Notes: generated from the letters alone by a model not told the origin. Positions 20,444 to 32,510 are shown, counted from the first letter of the stretch. The stretch is DNA of 64,000 nt from Adiantum capillus-veneris (GCA_014529385.2 CM043971.1:30459709-30523708), one strand, 5' to 3'. Program-made: numbers and translations.

Positions 20444-20447
20444 GCAT

Positions 20448-20525
20448 ATATTGGCAACTACAAGACTGCCATCTCTCACGGGTCATCATCGTAGACTCTA
20501 AAGTGTCACACATGTCTACTACCAT
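20448..20525 (-). pseudogene. Copia zinc-knuckle ORF, 5' part (other side of the Tat insertion)
   Basis: Read on the minus strand from an ATG at 20525, the frame runs MVVDMCDTLESTMMTRERWQ and then SCSCQYM up to the insertion point. Joined across the element it continues RCWQCGHIGH, the zinc knuckle at 8135. This in-frame junction shows that the Tat element landed in copia coding sequence. Confidence 0.65.
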
Positions 20526-21830
20526 AAGTGAACGTCAAGAAACCAAACTATGGCAAGAAAACGTGTGAAAAATATGGGAGAATCTCCCCTGTAAACTAAG
20601 AAAAACCTCAAGTACAATGTTTACCATAAACCATGCCAAAATTGGCAGCAAAGTGGAAGATCACTTGACCACTACACAATCATGAACCCATGATCAAATG
20701 CATCAAAATTGATGCTCACATATGCATAAAATCAACTCCACAATCTGCTATATTTGCAAGCATACAACAGGGGGACAAACAACTCAACGGAGTGTAAAGT
20801 GAATAACCATATATACGCAAGTAGTGAGCAAAGTAGCTCAAAACGCATCCCACAAGAGAAACTGTGTGCAAAAAACTTGTGAAACATGTGGATCTTTGTC
20901 TGTAATAGCCACACAAGCATACACAATTCTCACTCCTGCCGAAAGTGGATACAAGAGCAATAAATTGTGTCCAAGATTACAAAACCTGTCAAAGTGGGAG
21001 TCAATCTCGACCACTAAACCATCAGAGAGAAACTGTAGATACGCATAAAACATGGTGAGAAATTGGGAAAAAACCGACAGAGTTTCCCCTTGAAAACTTA
21101 GTGAAAACTCAAAAAATCTCACCAAAACCACATGAGAACAGACAATCGGTGTCTCAGTAAACAGATCCACATATGGTGTACATGCATTGCCAAAACCTTG
21201 GCAAATTGGCTCACTCTTGAACGAGTGGCTCTATGGACGTGTACATGTCCAAAAATGTTGTAAACCTGTGAGCTTGCTATTTCCGAGCTATACCTAGATC
21301 AACTTGTATCCACAAATGCATACATAGCGTGAAATTACATCAAACCATGCTAAAAACTCTCTCCACAATGCCCCACACAATTATACATAATTTGCAGTGC
21401 AAAACTGCGAGCAAAGTGGTTGGAAATCTGGCACACTACCTCATCGATCAAAAAACACGTGGATCAAAAACCAAAAAGCACAAAGCACAATCAACCTGCT
21501 GTGTGTGGTCAAAGTTGCTGTTCGATACTCGGGCTCACAAAAAAAACTTCTCTGGAATGGATCGTCGAAGCCGCTATGTATCGAGATGTGTTGCTGAAGC
21601 TAGAAACTCAAAAATTGTTGAAGCCAAAATTCCGTGGAGACTACATCAAAGCCAGGCTGCTTTGGATGGTGGCTAAAGGAGAGTCGATGCCGCTCTCACT
21701 CGTCTATCTCTTGATGTGTCGAGGTTGGGAAAGCCAAGGGTGTCGGGGAATGCCCATTGGAGCAAATTCGTTTTGGAATGGGCATGGGAGGGAAGTGACT
21801 GGCAAAGCTACACCATAGGAGAGCCCAAGT

Positions 21831-21831
<1 letters not shown>

Positions 21832-21917
<86 letters not shown>
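21832..21917 (+). repeat. (CT)n microsatellite, about 86 bp
   Basis: Uninterrupted CT dinucleotide repeat within the copia internal region. Confidence 0.95.
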
Positions 21918-21919
<2 letters not shown>

Positions 21920-22227
21920 GTCGAAGCTGAGAAAAGAAGGTCGATGTTGCCTTCTGTCACTAGACAAAAGCGCTTGCCAATGTCGTAGCTACCACGAATC
22001 CCCAAGAAGAACACCAAAATTGAGTGTCGTTGTCGTCGAAGGGTTTTTGGCTGATGTCGAGGAAAACCCAAGCTTACTCACCCATACTTATATACGCTTG
22101 TGTGTGTGCTCACACGCTTTTTGAGAACACACACAATGTTTTTCTCTTCTCCCCAACCAAGATAGCTTTCAAGTTTTCTCTCTTATCGCTTTTGGCCATC
22201 AATGCCGGTTGTTCACTCACTTTCTCG

Positions 22228-22335
<108 letters not shown>

Positions 22336-23276
22336 AACAAGTGTGTATAGGCACTCCAAGGGAGAAAATTTTAAAAGAAGTCATTTCTTCTTTGTGCTCT
22401 ATCAATTGAATGTGTGTGTGTGTGTGTAGATCAAACACCTTTTCTCCTGCTCTGCTCTTCATTAGCTTCTCCTTGTCTTGCCCTGCTCTGCTCACGATGT
22501 TGCCAACAGTGCAGTACGCTACCTGCTCATTTTCTACGAGCGCTACAACAATGCCGGATGTGATTCCCTACAGTGCTATCAAGTGCCTTCAATTTTTGCC
22601 AATGGCAGTGTTCTACTACCTATCTTGGCTTCAGCTCCTACTGTGTGTGTGCACGTGTGCGTGCATGTGTGTGTGCGTGTGTATGCACGTGCAACACACC
22701 ACACCACGCAATAGCGCTAGCTTCCCGATTTCTACTACTAAATCTTCCTCAAAGTCTACTGCCCACTGACTCCAACCTTGCTCTTTACTAGCTATAGTTG
22801 TCAAAATTCCACTTGATTTGCTGCACTCCTGAGCTCCATGCTTGGTGGCCTTGCTCACAATCCCTGTTCTGCTCAGCGCCTTGACGCAATCCTCCTCCTC
22901 ATGCTTTGCACAATTCTCCTTTTGCAATTGATTCCCCCTTTCAATCTTAATCTGATGAGCCCCCTTGCAGCCGCTATGCAGACTGTGCAGGTTCGACTTT
23001 GAATTTTCCTAAAAGCTTCCCCTACATTCAAACTACTCTAAAGATCACTGCTCGATTCTCCAAGCTTCTCAAGATTCCCTATTGAGAACAAGATGAGCTA
23101 CGCACATTGAGGCTCCGATCTTGCCAATCCACACCGATCCGCACCAATCAAGCTCCATATCTACTCAAGGAAGCTCCATCAAGCTTCCATAGCCGCCAAG
23201 CTCGTGCCTCCATAGCTGAGCTACACGCTTCCACTTCTCCTTGGGAAGCCATCGCACGCATGCATCGCCGATCCGT

Positions 23277-23289
23277 GGCTTTGCTACCA
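23277..23289 (-). promoter_or_regulatory. Copia primer-binding site (tRNA-iMet type)
   Basis: The minus strand reads TGGTAGCAAAGCC, two mismatches from the common plant tRNA-iMet site, starting two bases after the LTR end. Confidence 0.65.
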
Positions 23290-23291
23290 TA

Positions 23292-23504
23292 TGAAGAGTG
23301 CATGTGCACGGATGTGTGTGTGCGCGGTGCAAATGTATGTGGGCAATAAGGGGAGGAGCAGAGAGTAGACCGTTGTGAGGGTGGAGTAGGGCTCAAAATG
23401 AGCTACTCGTTATTTTTATATATATGTACACACAATATAGTGAGTAGTGGGAAAGCACCCATAGCCTAGTGATTGGGCAAGGCACATATGCCTTTACCCC
23501 AACA
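23292..23504 (-). repeat. Copia 5' LTR
   Basis: A 213-bp relative of the LTR at 6606-6810. It begins (minus strand) TGTTGGGGTAAAGG at 23504 and ends CA at 23292. Divergence from the other LTR is clear and includes indels, so this insertion is old. Confidence 0.72.
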
Positions 23505-23509
23505 ATTTT

Positions 23510-24440
23510 TGAGGGAAAAGAGTGCAAAAATCTAGGGGAAGATATGTAATTGCTTGTCAAAAATGCAACCCCTTAGACACCATACTCCCTAGAGGAACCA
23601 ACCTAAACTCTAAAGGTAGAAAAAGAAGATGGATCTATGCTAGAAACCTAAACACAAAGTGGCAGCATAGCTTTAAAAAAAAAAAAAAACCTAAAGCTAG
23701 AGATTCTGGTTATGGAAGTAGCCTTGGCAAGAAGGACAAAGAGGAAGCATCATAAACTAACTAGGCAACCATCTAAGAGGATATTTGCCAAACAAAATCT
23801 ATCGTTAAATCCATAAGTGATGAGCTTCAGCGCGCTGAAGGAGTTAGAATCAAAAAGAGATCATTAGGTCAAATATGCAGAGGAGCTACATAAAAATATC
23901 AAAGTTGATATACTTAAATGAAGCTATAGACACTTGGTCTCTACTAGCAAATTCTCCTTATCGAAGGTCAACCTGATCAAGAGCTTGATTATCTAGAAGA
24001 TAATCAACAACCATAAAAGTTTGTATGGACTGCCTTCAAATCTCTCTCAATAGTTCAAAAAGGACAGGTGGTAGAAGTGGCAAAGCTTGTATATAATATG
24101 AAAGCTCTACACCTTCACCAGGTACTCAAGATGAAAAACAACAAAGAATGGAAGATTTGGAAAATGGAACATACCACACCTAATGAAGGTGGCTATGAAT
24201 CCCAGATGACGTGGCCAAGATGTTCACAAAATCATTCAAAGATGGTTCACGTGGGTATAAAATAGAGTGGTTTCGCCACTTTTCTAAACTCCACAAGAGT
24301 AAAAAGGCTAGTCACATCAAGCTTGTGAGCTTTGAAAGTACCAAGGGTCTCCATAACATCCATATCCACTACAAGGAGCTACTCTATTCTATACTTTTAC
24401 TCCTACATTATCCCTTATACATAATGATTGAGTATTTTGA
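23510..24440 (+). pseudogene. Probable continuation of dispersed coding repeat copy A
   Basis: This is the flank beyond the copia insertion. Short frames read GRYVIACQKCNPLDTILPRG near 23530-23590 and FRHFSKLHKSKKASHIKLVS near 24270-24330. The latter block recurs at 34795-34900. Frames are broken and no domain was recognised. The assignment to copy A rests on position across the copia target site, not on a sequence match to 5640-6605. Confidence 0.35.
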
Positions 24441-25543
24441 ATAGAATTGATGTTAATGTCTCTCTTTTCTTAGTGCATGTGTGTTGAAGTTGCTAATCAA
24501 GATTGATTTTGTATTTGAGTGCATAATCCTCGTGGTGCTACCATTTGGTCTAGGATGTGCATTAAAGTAGGAATAGATTGGATAGCACTATTGTTTGATC
24601 ACCTGAGCACACACATTGCTTCCTTGATACATGCAAGGACTAACTACATCATTGCTTGTTGCAATGACTATAGCTCTATGATTTTTTTGAGCATTTGAGC
24701 ATTTCACAAGTAGGAAAGGATCAACATCGAGCTCCAGTTGAGTAGGTCTAATGGTAGGAGTGTAGAGCTTACAATGATTTACCTTGTATCTATCAAGACC
24801 ACCAATATAGTGGTGTGTGTAGATAGCTTCTTTGCACTACATTAGGATTGACTTCTTTATTTGCTAGATTGAAATATTTAGTTGGTTGGGGTGATGGTAT
24901 AGTATTATGGACACTAACTTCTTATGGCTCCAAAACAATCTGAGACGCAAAAAACAAAACAAAGAGGACTAATCCCATGTTGGGGGTTTAAGGGAAACAT
25001 TCCAAACCATTTGTAAACTGGTCAGTTGGTGGAGGAGAAGAAGGAGAAGGAACTATGCTTTTGTACCTTGTTCTTGCACCTTGGTCACTCTTACCCTCTA
25101 TCAAGTGATTCTGTGCATTCTCAGTACGAGAGGGAACAAGGGCAGATAAAAGTTTTGATATCTTACATAGGTACCCCAATGTGTGGGTGGTAGAAATCAT
25201 ATCAGCTTCATCCATGATCTATGTTTGGTTGTATGTGTGCTTGGGGCCTTAGCCTCACACCAATGTGGCTTGGAGAGAGTGGCGTAGCCCTCCATAAAAT
25301 TTCCAGAGTCAATTTTAGTACCAAAATTCTAGCGAGATTTTTCAAACTTATTCCACAAATTACCAATGCACTAACAATAGGAGGTCAAAATGGTAAGCAC
25401 CAAATGCCAAGAAAGTGGTAGAGCTACCTATGGTGGTAGAGTACCAACTACAAGTGCTCCTGGAAGGCCAAAGTCGAAAGGGTAATTCTTGACATTGTAA
25501 GGAGAAGAGGTCCGATCAACCACAGAGACCTACAAGCTCTATA
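24441..25543. other. Unassigned AT-rich DNA
   Basis: No gene or repeat was identified. Open frames at 24988-25215 (minus) and 25221-25421 (plus) lack motifs. Confidence 0.45.
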
Positions 25544-26014
25544 ATGAGCTTTATGCCACCAAATGCTAGATTGATGAAGAGAAATATAAATGACACGATG
25601 CAAACATCCTTCAAGGTTGTTTTAAGATTCCATCAGGAAAAGAAGTCATCACACAAATGGGTTGGAGGTGCAAAACAAACAGTAGCTTCAACACCTATGA
25701 GAACGACATTCAAGGAAGGATTTGGAAAGTTGTTTGCTAAAGAGAATGACCAAGAACCTTCTAGTCCCTCTCCCATCAAGGAGTCGCAACAATCACCACA
25801 TTCAAAGAAACATAAAGAAGAATTCAACAGATCAAAGACTAACATTGACAAGGTGGGAGTGTCCCAAGAACAACTAGAAAAGTTAAGAACTATAGAGGAT
25901 CTTGAGAAGAAAGCACCGTAGCTGATCATCCTGAGGAGTCCCATAGTTCCAGAAAATATTTACAAGCAAGCTCAAAACTAAGCAAACTTTTAGCTAACAT
26001 TATGGGGCAATATC
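25544..26014 (+). pseudogene. Dispersed coding repeat, copy B, cut by the chromovirus
   Basis: A 125-codon frame (25544-25921) with MRTTFKEGFGKLFAKENDQE and KKHKEEFNRSKTNIDKVGVS, homologous in order and spacing to copy A at 5662-6300. The frame stops at TAG inside the KKAP block shared with copy A. The repeat is then interrupted at 26015 by the chromovirus. The protein is hydrophilic and charged, with no recognised domain. Confidence 0.45.
26010..26014. repeat. Target-site duplication ATATC (left)
   Basis: ATATC here and at 31826-31830 immediately flank the two LTRs: a perfect 5-bp duplication. Confidence 0.9.
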
Positions 26015-26167
26015 TGTCAGGACACCGGCAAGGCTGGACTAGACAAGGGCAAGGCCGGGCTTGGCAGTGTGGAAAGGGAGTCCAACTAGGGCAAAGGGCC
26101 AGGGGCCATGCTATATAGTGGGTGGTTGGGTGGTGGAATCCTAGGTTCTAGTTCCCCTTGTCTAACA
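26015..26167 (+). repeat. Chromovirus 5' LTR
   Basis: The LTR is 153 bp, from TGTCAGGACACCGG to CTTGTCTAACA. It contains a TATATAG motif (TATA candidate) around 26114. Against the 3' LTR it has about five substitutions and an extra 13 bp. Confidence 0.9.
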
Positions 26168-26168
26168 T

Positions 26169-26181
26169 TGGTATCAAGAGC
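26169..26181 (+). promoter_or_regulatory. Primer-binding site (tRNA-iMet type)
   Basis: TGGTATCAAGAGC follows the LTR by one base. It is the usual plant iMet site with one inserted A. Confidence 0.85.
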
Positions 26182-26970
26182 TTGGTTCTTTTTTGGGAAA
26201 GGCACAGCCGTGGAGGAGGGGAGCCACACAAACTTGCATGAGCAAGTTGCATGTCGGGGTCAAGGAACCGTGGAGCACCTCTCTTGTGAGGAGGACGACG
26301 AGTAGGAAATCCGTGGGCAACCCCCCTTGCAAGGAGGAGCCGCCGAGGCGGGACCTGCACCCGGGCCTGCACCAAACCTAACCCTTGCAAGCTTTACAGC
26401 ATCGCGCCGGGCGGAGGAGTGTTTCTGGACCCAGGGCCGAAGCCCCTTCCTTGCGCAACACAGTGACCGCCATGGCCTCTTCTCCTCCCTCGCATGCCAT
26501 TGTAAGTGTCCATAGCCACTGAGTGTTTGTCTTTACACATTGCAACGGCGCCCAACCCCTTGGGGGTTAGTGGCAAAACCTTTTTTTCAATTACAAGGGG
26601 CGGTACCCACAGTGGGGTACTCCCCCTTCCCTCATGTGGGGATTTGGCAAGGCACGGCATCTTGACACGACCGGCAAAAAATTCGACACACCAATTCTCT
26701 GTGTATTACCGGGCAAAAACTCGGAAATTTAATCAAAGCATTCCGACGGGAGTTTAAAGTACCATTTTCTTTCAAAATCAATTAACGGTTGCAAGCATAA
26801 TTGATTCGGCTACCAAGGAATTAAGGAATTTCCTATACAGCGGACAATTCGGATCGATTTCCACCGGGGTACTATTGATTTTGACAAAATTAGCAAGGCG
26901 AATTACACTTTGCAAGTGCTCTCAATCTCAGGTATTTTTTTGACTATTCCTTGCACCGCACTGTGTCGCC
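26182..26970 (+). other. Chromovirus leader, GC-rich in its first half
   Basis: Untranslated leader between primer site and gag. About 26200-26660 is distinctly richer in G and C than the surrounding DNA. No ORF with a recognisable domain was seen. Confidence 0.6.
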
Positions 26971-28110
26971 ATGGATTCAGATATCAATATGACTTTTGAT
27001 TTTGAGCAAAGTACTCCTGATCCTGCCCATGATGGCCCACGGTCGGATCCTCTCAAGGAGAGTACCCGCGACGCTATGGAAGGTGATGACACTTACGAAT
27101 TGCTCGATATTCAAGAATTTTGTGCACTTCAGATATGCATGTCAGTCATGGATGAAAATTTTATAGCTTTAAATGCAAATGTTACTAAACTATCCACATT
27201 AGTGATTCAATTAATGCAACAGTAGTCCAAGGGTCCTGCTGACACGCACATGCATGAGCACATTGCTACACAAGGGCAAGGCCCTTCTACTCCAGGGCAA
27301 GGCCCAACTGCTGATACTTTGCACACTCTCACTACTAAAGAAGTGGACGAGTTGCTGAAAAACACCAAACCACCGATTTTTAAGGGAGAAGACCGAGACT
27401 GCAATAATGCAGTAAATATCTTTCTCAGCAAGTGGGATGGAATTCACGCCTTACGACGTACTCCGGACGAAGTCAGAGATTTGCAAACGAGATTAACTCT
27501 GGAAGGCAAGGACTACAAATGGTGGATGTCTCTCAAGGAGAAGAATATCATACCAAAGAGTTGGGAAACTTTTGAAGCTATGTTTAGTAAAGAAGTTTTG
27601 CCTACAAATGAGGCAAATCGGAATTGGATGGCTTGGGACACGTGTTCCATGTACCAATACCCATCATTGCTTGAATATATATCTCACTATCATGATGTTA
27701 TTCTCAAGTTGGAAGGCTTAGATAACTTTCAACAAGTACGGGGGTTTATACGAGGTCTGACACCAGAGCTTAAGAAGTATGTCAAGACCTAGGACCCTAA
27801 AACACTTGAGGAAGCCATAGTGAGAGCACATATTCATGATGATCGAGATGAAAAGAAAGCACATAATATTCATGTGCCTACTAATACACATGGTAATATA
27901 CGCACTCAGTATGGGCAGAATAAAAGGAAATTTATAGCTGCCAATTCAGATGCATCTAAAAAACCCAAGGGGTCCAGGGGTCCTCTCTCTCCTGAGGACT
28001 TTGATAAAGCTAAGAAAGAGAAATTATGTTTTCAATGTTTAGGAAGCGGTGATGGCAAAAAGGATTGTCCCAAGGGGAAGTCTACTGCTCATGGCAAGGA
28101 GAAATCAGTG
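26971..28110 (+). pseudogene. Chromovirus Gag relic
   Basis: The frame starts at ATG 26971 (MDSDINMTFDFE, matching the N-terminal TFDFE of the sister element). In-frame TAG codons at 27223-27225 and 27790-27792 interrupt it without a frame change. The capsid part is recognisable (PPIFKGEDRDCNNAVNIFLS, then FQQVRGFIRGLTPELKKYVK). The zinc knuckle near 28027-28068 reads CFQCLGSGDGKKDC: the metal-binding histidine is replaced by aspartate. In the sister element the corresponding knuckle has the histidine, and the residue at the second stop is Q. Confidence 0.85.
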
Positions 28111-28640
28111 CACACGGTGCAACTGCTACCTCTTGAGTCTTCCTCACGATTCTCGACAGTGGAAGTAACACACACAAAGGTGGTACATGAGTGCTGTCTC
28201 ACAGCTTCCATGTGGCAACAAACCTTTGGACCACATGAGTTAGTACGTATGCACGGATCTCTGCAAGGCCATAAGGTGCACATCTTGGTAGATGACGATG
28301 CTACTCACAATTTCATCAATTATGGATTGGTGAAAAAACTCAAATTGCCTCAAACTCCGAGTACCCATCGCTACAAGGTAGCAATGATGAATGGACATGA
28401 TACAGAAATCTGGGATACTCAATGTCGAGCTGTTCCGTTGGAAGTACAAGGTTACTCCACATGCTTGGATTTTCACATTATGAACATGGAAAGGGCAGAC
28501 ATGGTTCTTGGTAGGGAGTGGTTGCATAGCCTAGGACCATCATTGAAGCGTAGCTATGAGCACAACAGCTTGATGTTTGAATCCCATGGCGCACATGTGT
28601 TGTTGTTAGGAGAGAAGGATGTACCTTCATCACCATTGAT
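28111..28640 (+). pseudogene. Chromovirus protease relic with D-D-D-A active site
   Basis: In the same open frame as the zinc knuckle. The core is VHILVDDDATHNFINY (about 28276-28323), where retropepsins have D-[ST]-G-A. The usual second motif follows as DMVLGREWL near 28498. The glycine-to-aspartate change is shared with the sister element at 48699-48737. Confidence 0.8.
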
Positions 28641-29745
28641 TTGTACCGCTGAGCTTATGCACCTCGTTTTTGACAATGAAATAGATCAAGTTTTCTTGTG
28701 TTACTCACTGTCTCATTTTCTTTCTAACATTGAATCTGTTGAACATTTCTCAACGCCACATGCTTCTCTCTCATCTCTTCCACCAATGGCTAATTCTAAA
28801 CAAGCAAACGTTGCTAGTGAGTTACTGAAATTATTAAAGGAACTTAAAGATGTTTTTCCTAATGATTTGCCACCAGGATTACTGTCGATACGATTGGTGC
28901 AACATAGCATTGAGGTGGTTGCAGGCTGTAAACCTGTCAGTAAATTGCCCTACCGTATGAGTTATTCTGAAGCTGCTGAGGTGGAACGTCAGCTTGCTGA
29001 CTACCTTAGCAGAGGGTATATACAACCCAATTCTTCACCATGGGCCTCTCCTATCCTATTAGTGAATTAAAAAAATGGCAGTATGCGCATGTGCGTAGAC
29101 TACCGTGGCTTAAATGCGGTTAAGAACAAATACCCATTGCCCCGAGTAGATGAGTTGTTTGATAAACTCACTCATGCTCGCATTTTTACGAAAATAGACT
29201 TGCGGTCAGGATATCACCAAGTGCGCATTCGACTTGCTGATATACCCAAAACTGCATTCCGAACACGGTTTGGACACTACGAGTTCTTGGTGATGCCCTT
29301 TGGGTTAACCAATGCGCCCACAACATTCGTGATAGTTATGGATTGTGTGTTGAAGCCGTACTTGGGCAAATTTGTCATCGTTTTCCTCGATGACATTCTA
29401 GTCTACAGTGCTTCTGAAGAAGAATACTTACAACATCTCAGGCAGGTGTTCAAGTTGTTACGAACAAACAAATTATATGCCAAGGAATCTAAGTGTGATT
29501 TTCTGAAAGAAGAAATTCACTATCTAGGGCATGTTATTTTAGCTAATGGGTTATATATGGATCAATCCAAAGTGGATACCATCCGGAAATGGCCTTCTCC
29601 TAAAAATCTGAAAGAGTTACATATTTTTTTGGGATTTGCAGGTTTTTACCGAAGGTTCGTTAAAAACTATGCTAATATTGTTGTTCCCATGACGGATCAA
29701 CTAAAAGGCAATGGCCAGGCTTTTCAGGGGGAATCCGCTCAATAG
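28641..29745 (+). pseudogene. Chromovirus reverse transcriptase relic
   Basis: This covers LPPGLLSIRLVQHSIE (typical RT start), ASPILLVN, then an in-frame TAA at 29068-29070 in the usual lysine run, [23 protein letters not shown], and the catalytic FLDD at 29382-29393 with [13 protein letters not shown]. It ends at an in-frame TAG (29743-29745) where related elements usually have glutamine. The polymerase motifs are intact, so only the stops disable it. Confidence 0.88.
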
Positions 29746-30252
29746 CACAGTTTCGATACGCTCAAGGATGCATTAGCTACAACTCCCATACTAGCTATTG
29801 TAGATACTTTGAAACCATTCGTTTTGCAAACGGATACCAGTGATCATGCTATTGGAGCAATCTTGTTACAAGACGGACGGCCAATTGCATTTCAAAGCAA
29901 GAAGCTTGATGCAGCTCAGCATTAAAAACATGGCGGCATTATCTGTATGGTGCTCAGTTTGAAATTGTGTTTGACCATGAAAGCATCAAATGGTTTACAC
30001 AACAAACAGATTTGAAGGGTCGAAAAGCAAGGTGGGCTGAGATTCTTCAGGAATATGACGCCAAGCTCAGGTATCGTAAAGGTCGATACAATGTGGTGGC
30101 TGACGCTCTAAGTCGTATGCTGGAGATCAATTCTCTCTTGTTCACGGAACTTCGTAGTGAATTTTTGGATTCTCTCAAAGGCAAATATGAGCATGAAAAC
30201 GCATATTCCAAAGTGTGGAGCCATGTACAAATAAGGGATCCCTCTCACTCCA
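29746..30252 (+). pseudogene. Chromovirus RNase H relic
   Basis: It continues in frame with FVLQTDTSDHAIGAIL (first catalytic D), GRPIAFQSKKLDAAQH, then TAA. A short deletion and frameshift follow, after which YGAQFEIVFDHESIKWF and [11 protein letters not shown] (last D) are readable in another frame. Confidence 0.82.
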
Positions 30253-31674
30253 ATGAATCATGAAGGTAGTGTAACATTAACCTCCACACCTAGTTCTCCT
30301 CTATCGAGTGATGAACTACAACGATGGAAGCATTTCACCATCGACAATGGGTACCTACTCCATAAGGGGAGAGTTTGTGTACCGACGGACACAGACATTC
30401 GGCGCCAAATTCTTTATGAATGTCATGATAGTCCAAGTGTAGGGCATTTGGGTATTAGAAAAACTTATGCTCTCGTACGATGACAGTTTTGCTGGCCTTG
30501 TATACATGGCTTTGTTCAAGATTATGTCTTGCATTGCCAAAAATATGAAGTTAACAAAGTAGAGCGCCTGAAAGCAGGAGGACTCTTACATCCTTTGGAG
30601 ATTCCCAATGGAAAATGGGAAAGCATCTCTATGGAATTTATTGTGGGTTTACCAACCACTGTACGAGGTCATGACTCGGTATGGGTGGTTGTAGACCAGT
30701 TGACTAAACTATGTAAGTTTATTCCAACTAAATCAACAGTTAGACACCAGAACTAGCCAAGTTATTTGTGGACAACCTATACAAATTGTATGGTTTGCTA
30801 AGTAACATTGTTAGTGATAGTGATCCCAAATTTAACAGTCACTTCTGGAGGGCTGTGTTTAAACGATTGGGTACACAACTGAACCTCAGTACAGCCGATC
30901 ATCCAGAAACACATGGTCAGACTGAACGGGTTAGCCAGGTGCTAGAGAATATGCTAAGAGCATACGTCATCAAAAAATAGTCAGATTGGGAAGAATACTT
31001 ACCTATGCTCGAGTTTGCTAACAACAGTGCTAAGCATGTCACAACTGGATTTAGTCCTTTTATGCTCATGTATGGGTTTCAACCTAGGTCACCTGTTACG
31101 GTGGGGTTGGCAACCGAAAAGCTCCAACAGGTTAAGGATTTTCTCCAAGACCACATGGATATGCTGAAACTCGCTCGTCAGAATGTCCGACAAGCACAAG
31201 ATCGGTATAAGAAGTATGCTGATGAGAAACGTCGGCAAGTTACCTTTGAGGAAGGGGAGGAAGTATTTTTACGTGTGCCAGAACATTCAGAAAGTCTGAA
31301 AACTGGGCCAACACCTAAATTATCTCCCCGATATTGTGGGCCTTTCAAATACTCAAGCGAGTAGGTGATCGTGCCTACAAATTATTGCTACATGCACATT
31401 CTCGTATTCATCCGGTGTTTCATGTAAGCAGTTACATGGGGACAACAATGTCATTGACCAACAGATTTTGGTTGATTTCATTGAGCCTCGTACCTTACCG
31501 CATGAACCTGAACGTGTTCTCGATTATCATGAGTTGCGTACACGTCATCATGTACGTTAACAAACGTTAATCAAGTGGAAACACCGACTTGAGAAAAGTG
31601 CCGCTTGGAAAAACATTAGTGTTCTTAAGAAGAAGTTTCTCACTTTTGTTTTCGAGGACAAAAACTCTTCTTAA
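30253..31674 (+). pseudogene. Chromovirus integrase and chromodomain-like tail, broken
   Basis: The zinc-binding part contains YECHDSPSVGHLGIRKTY and, after a TGA at 30481-30483, HCQKYEVNKVERL (usually CQKC). In the core, SISMEFIVGLP shows E for the first catalytic D, SDSDPKF keeps the second, and HGQTERVSQ keeps the E. TAG at 30754-30756 with a frameshift, TAG at 30978-30980, and a frameshift near 31350 break it further. After [10 protein letters not shown] and HPVFHVS, the last ~55 codons read [12 protein letters not shown] and TLIKWKHRLEKSAAWKNISV, a chromodomain-like block, then TAA just before the polypurine tract. Confidence 0.85.
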
Positions 31675-31685
31675 GGGGGGAGTAA
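31671..31685 (+). promoter_or_regulatory. Polypurine tract
   Basis: TTAAGGGGGGAGTAA abuts the 3' LTR; the pol stop codon overlaps its first bases. Confidence 0.85.
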
Positions 31686-31825
31686 TGTCAGGACACCGGC
31701 AAGGCCGAACTAAACAAGGTCAAGGCCGGGAAAGGGAGTCCAACTAGGGCAAAGGGCCAGGGGCCATGCTATATAGTGGGTGGTTGGGTGGTGGACTCCT
31801 AGGTTCTAGTTCCCCTTGTCTAACA
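31686..31825 (+). repeat. Chromovirus 3' LTR
   Basis: A 140-bp LTR, TGTCAGGACACCGG to CTAACA. It lacks 13 bp present in the 5' LTR and has about five substitutions. It is followed by the ATATC duplication. Confidence 0.9.
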
Positions 31826-31830
31826 ATATC

Positions 31831-31918
31831 ACCTGCTTGAACATGAGTGCATCACTACATGTACTTTGTACCACAGGTGAATTTGAAGAGTCTTTGAAAT
31901 TTTGTTTGTTTTTATGAA

Positions 31919-31958
<40 letters not shown>

Positions 31959-32510
31959 AGTTTACACTATTGTTGTAAAGAGCAAACAAAGGCCCCAACA
32001 TGGCAAACAAAAAAACAAGGCCTATTGTCTCAAAGTACAAATCAAGTATAAAAGGCTTAGCATGCATAGTAAAAAACAATGAGCATTCCAACCATAGTTT
32101 AACTTTGAACACATTGTAGATCCCCTTCTATGATCAAGGCATTTGGATTTAGAATAATGGCTTTTTGGGGTTGTTTAGAATGTTATATGTGCCATGTGGT
32201 TACCCTAAGTCTATGGAGACACACATACTTATATGCCACAATTTGGTTCACATCCATTGAGCCACAAATTTTTAGGCCCTGCCTCATGGCTATCATCAAC
32301 CTTGGAGGAAAGCAATTGTATCTACAAAAATCTTGTTCACTTTCTCTCAATCACACATTCTCACTTTCTTATGCCTTGCTACATTGCAACTCACAAATGG
32401 ATGTAGAATTGATAGATGCAACAGCCAAGCACAAGGTTTAAAAAAAAATGAAGACAAGGGAGTTGCAGAGCTCAAGACCAAGCACTAGAAGCAAAGTAGC
32501 CACAAATGAG

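Larger units (their letters stand above)
26015..31825 (+). mobile_element. Chromovirus-type Ty3/gypsy element with very short LTRs
   Basis: A 5811-bp element bounded by 153- and 140-bp LTRs with TG...CA ends and an ATATC target duplication. A tRNA-iMet-type primer site and a G-rich polypurine tract are in place. Coding order is gag, protease, RT, RNase H, integrase, chromodomain-like tail. The coding region is disrupted by at least six in-frame stops and several frameshifts, so the element cannot move by itself. It is related in protein sequence to the minus-strand element at 45534-50665. Confidence 0.92.
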
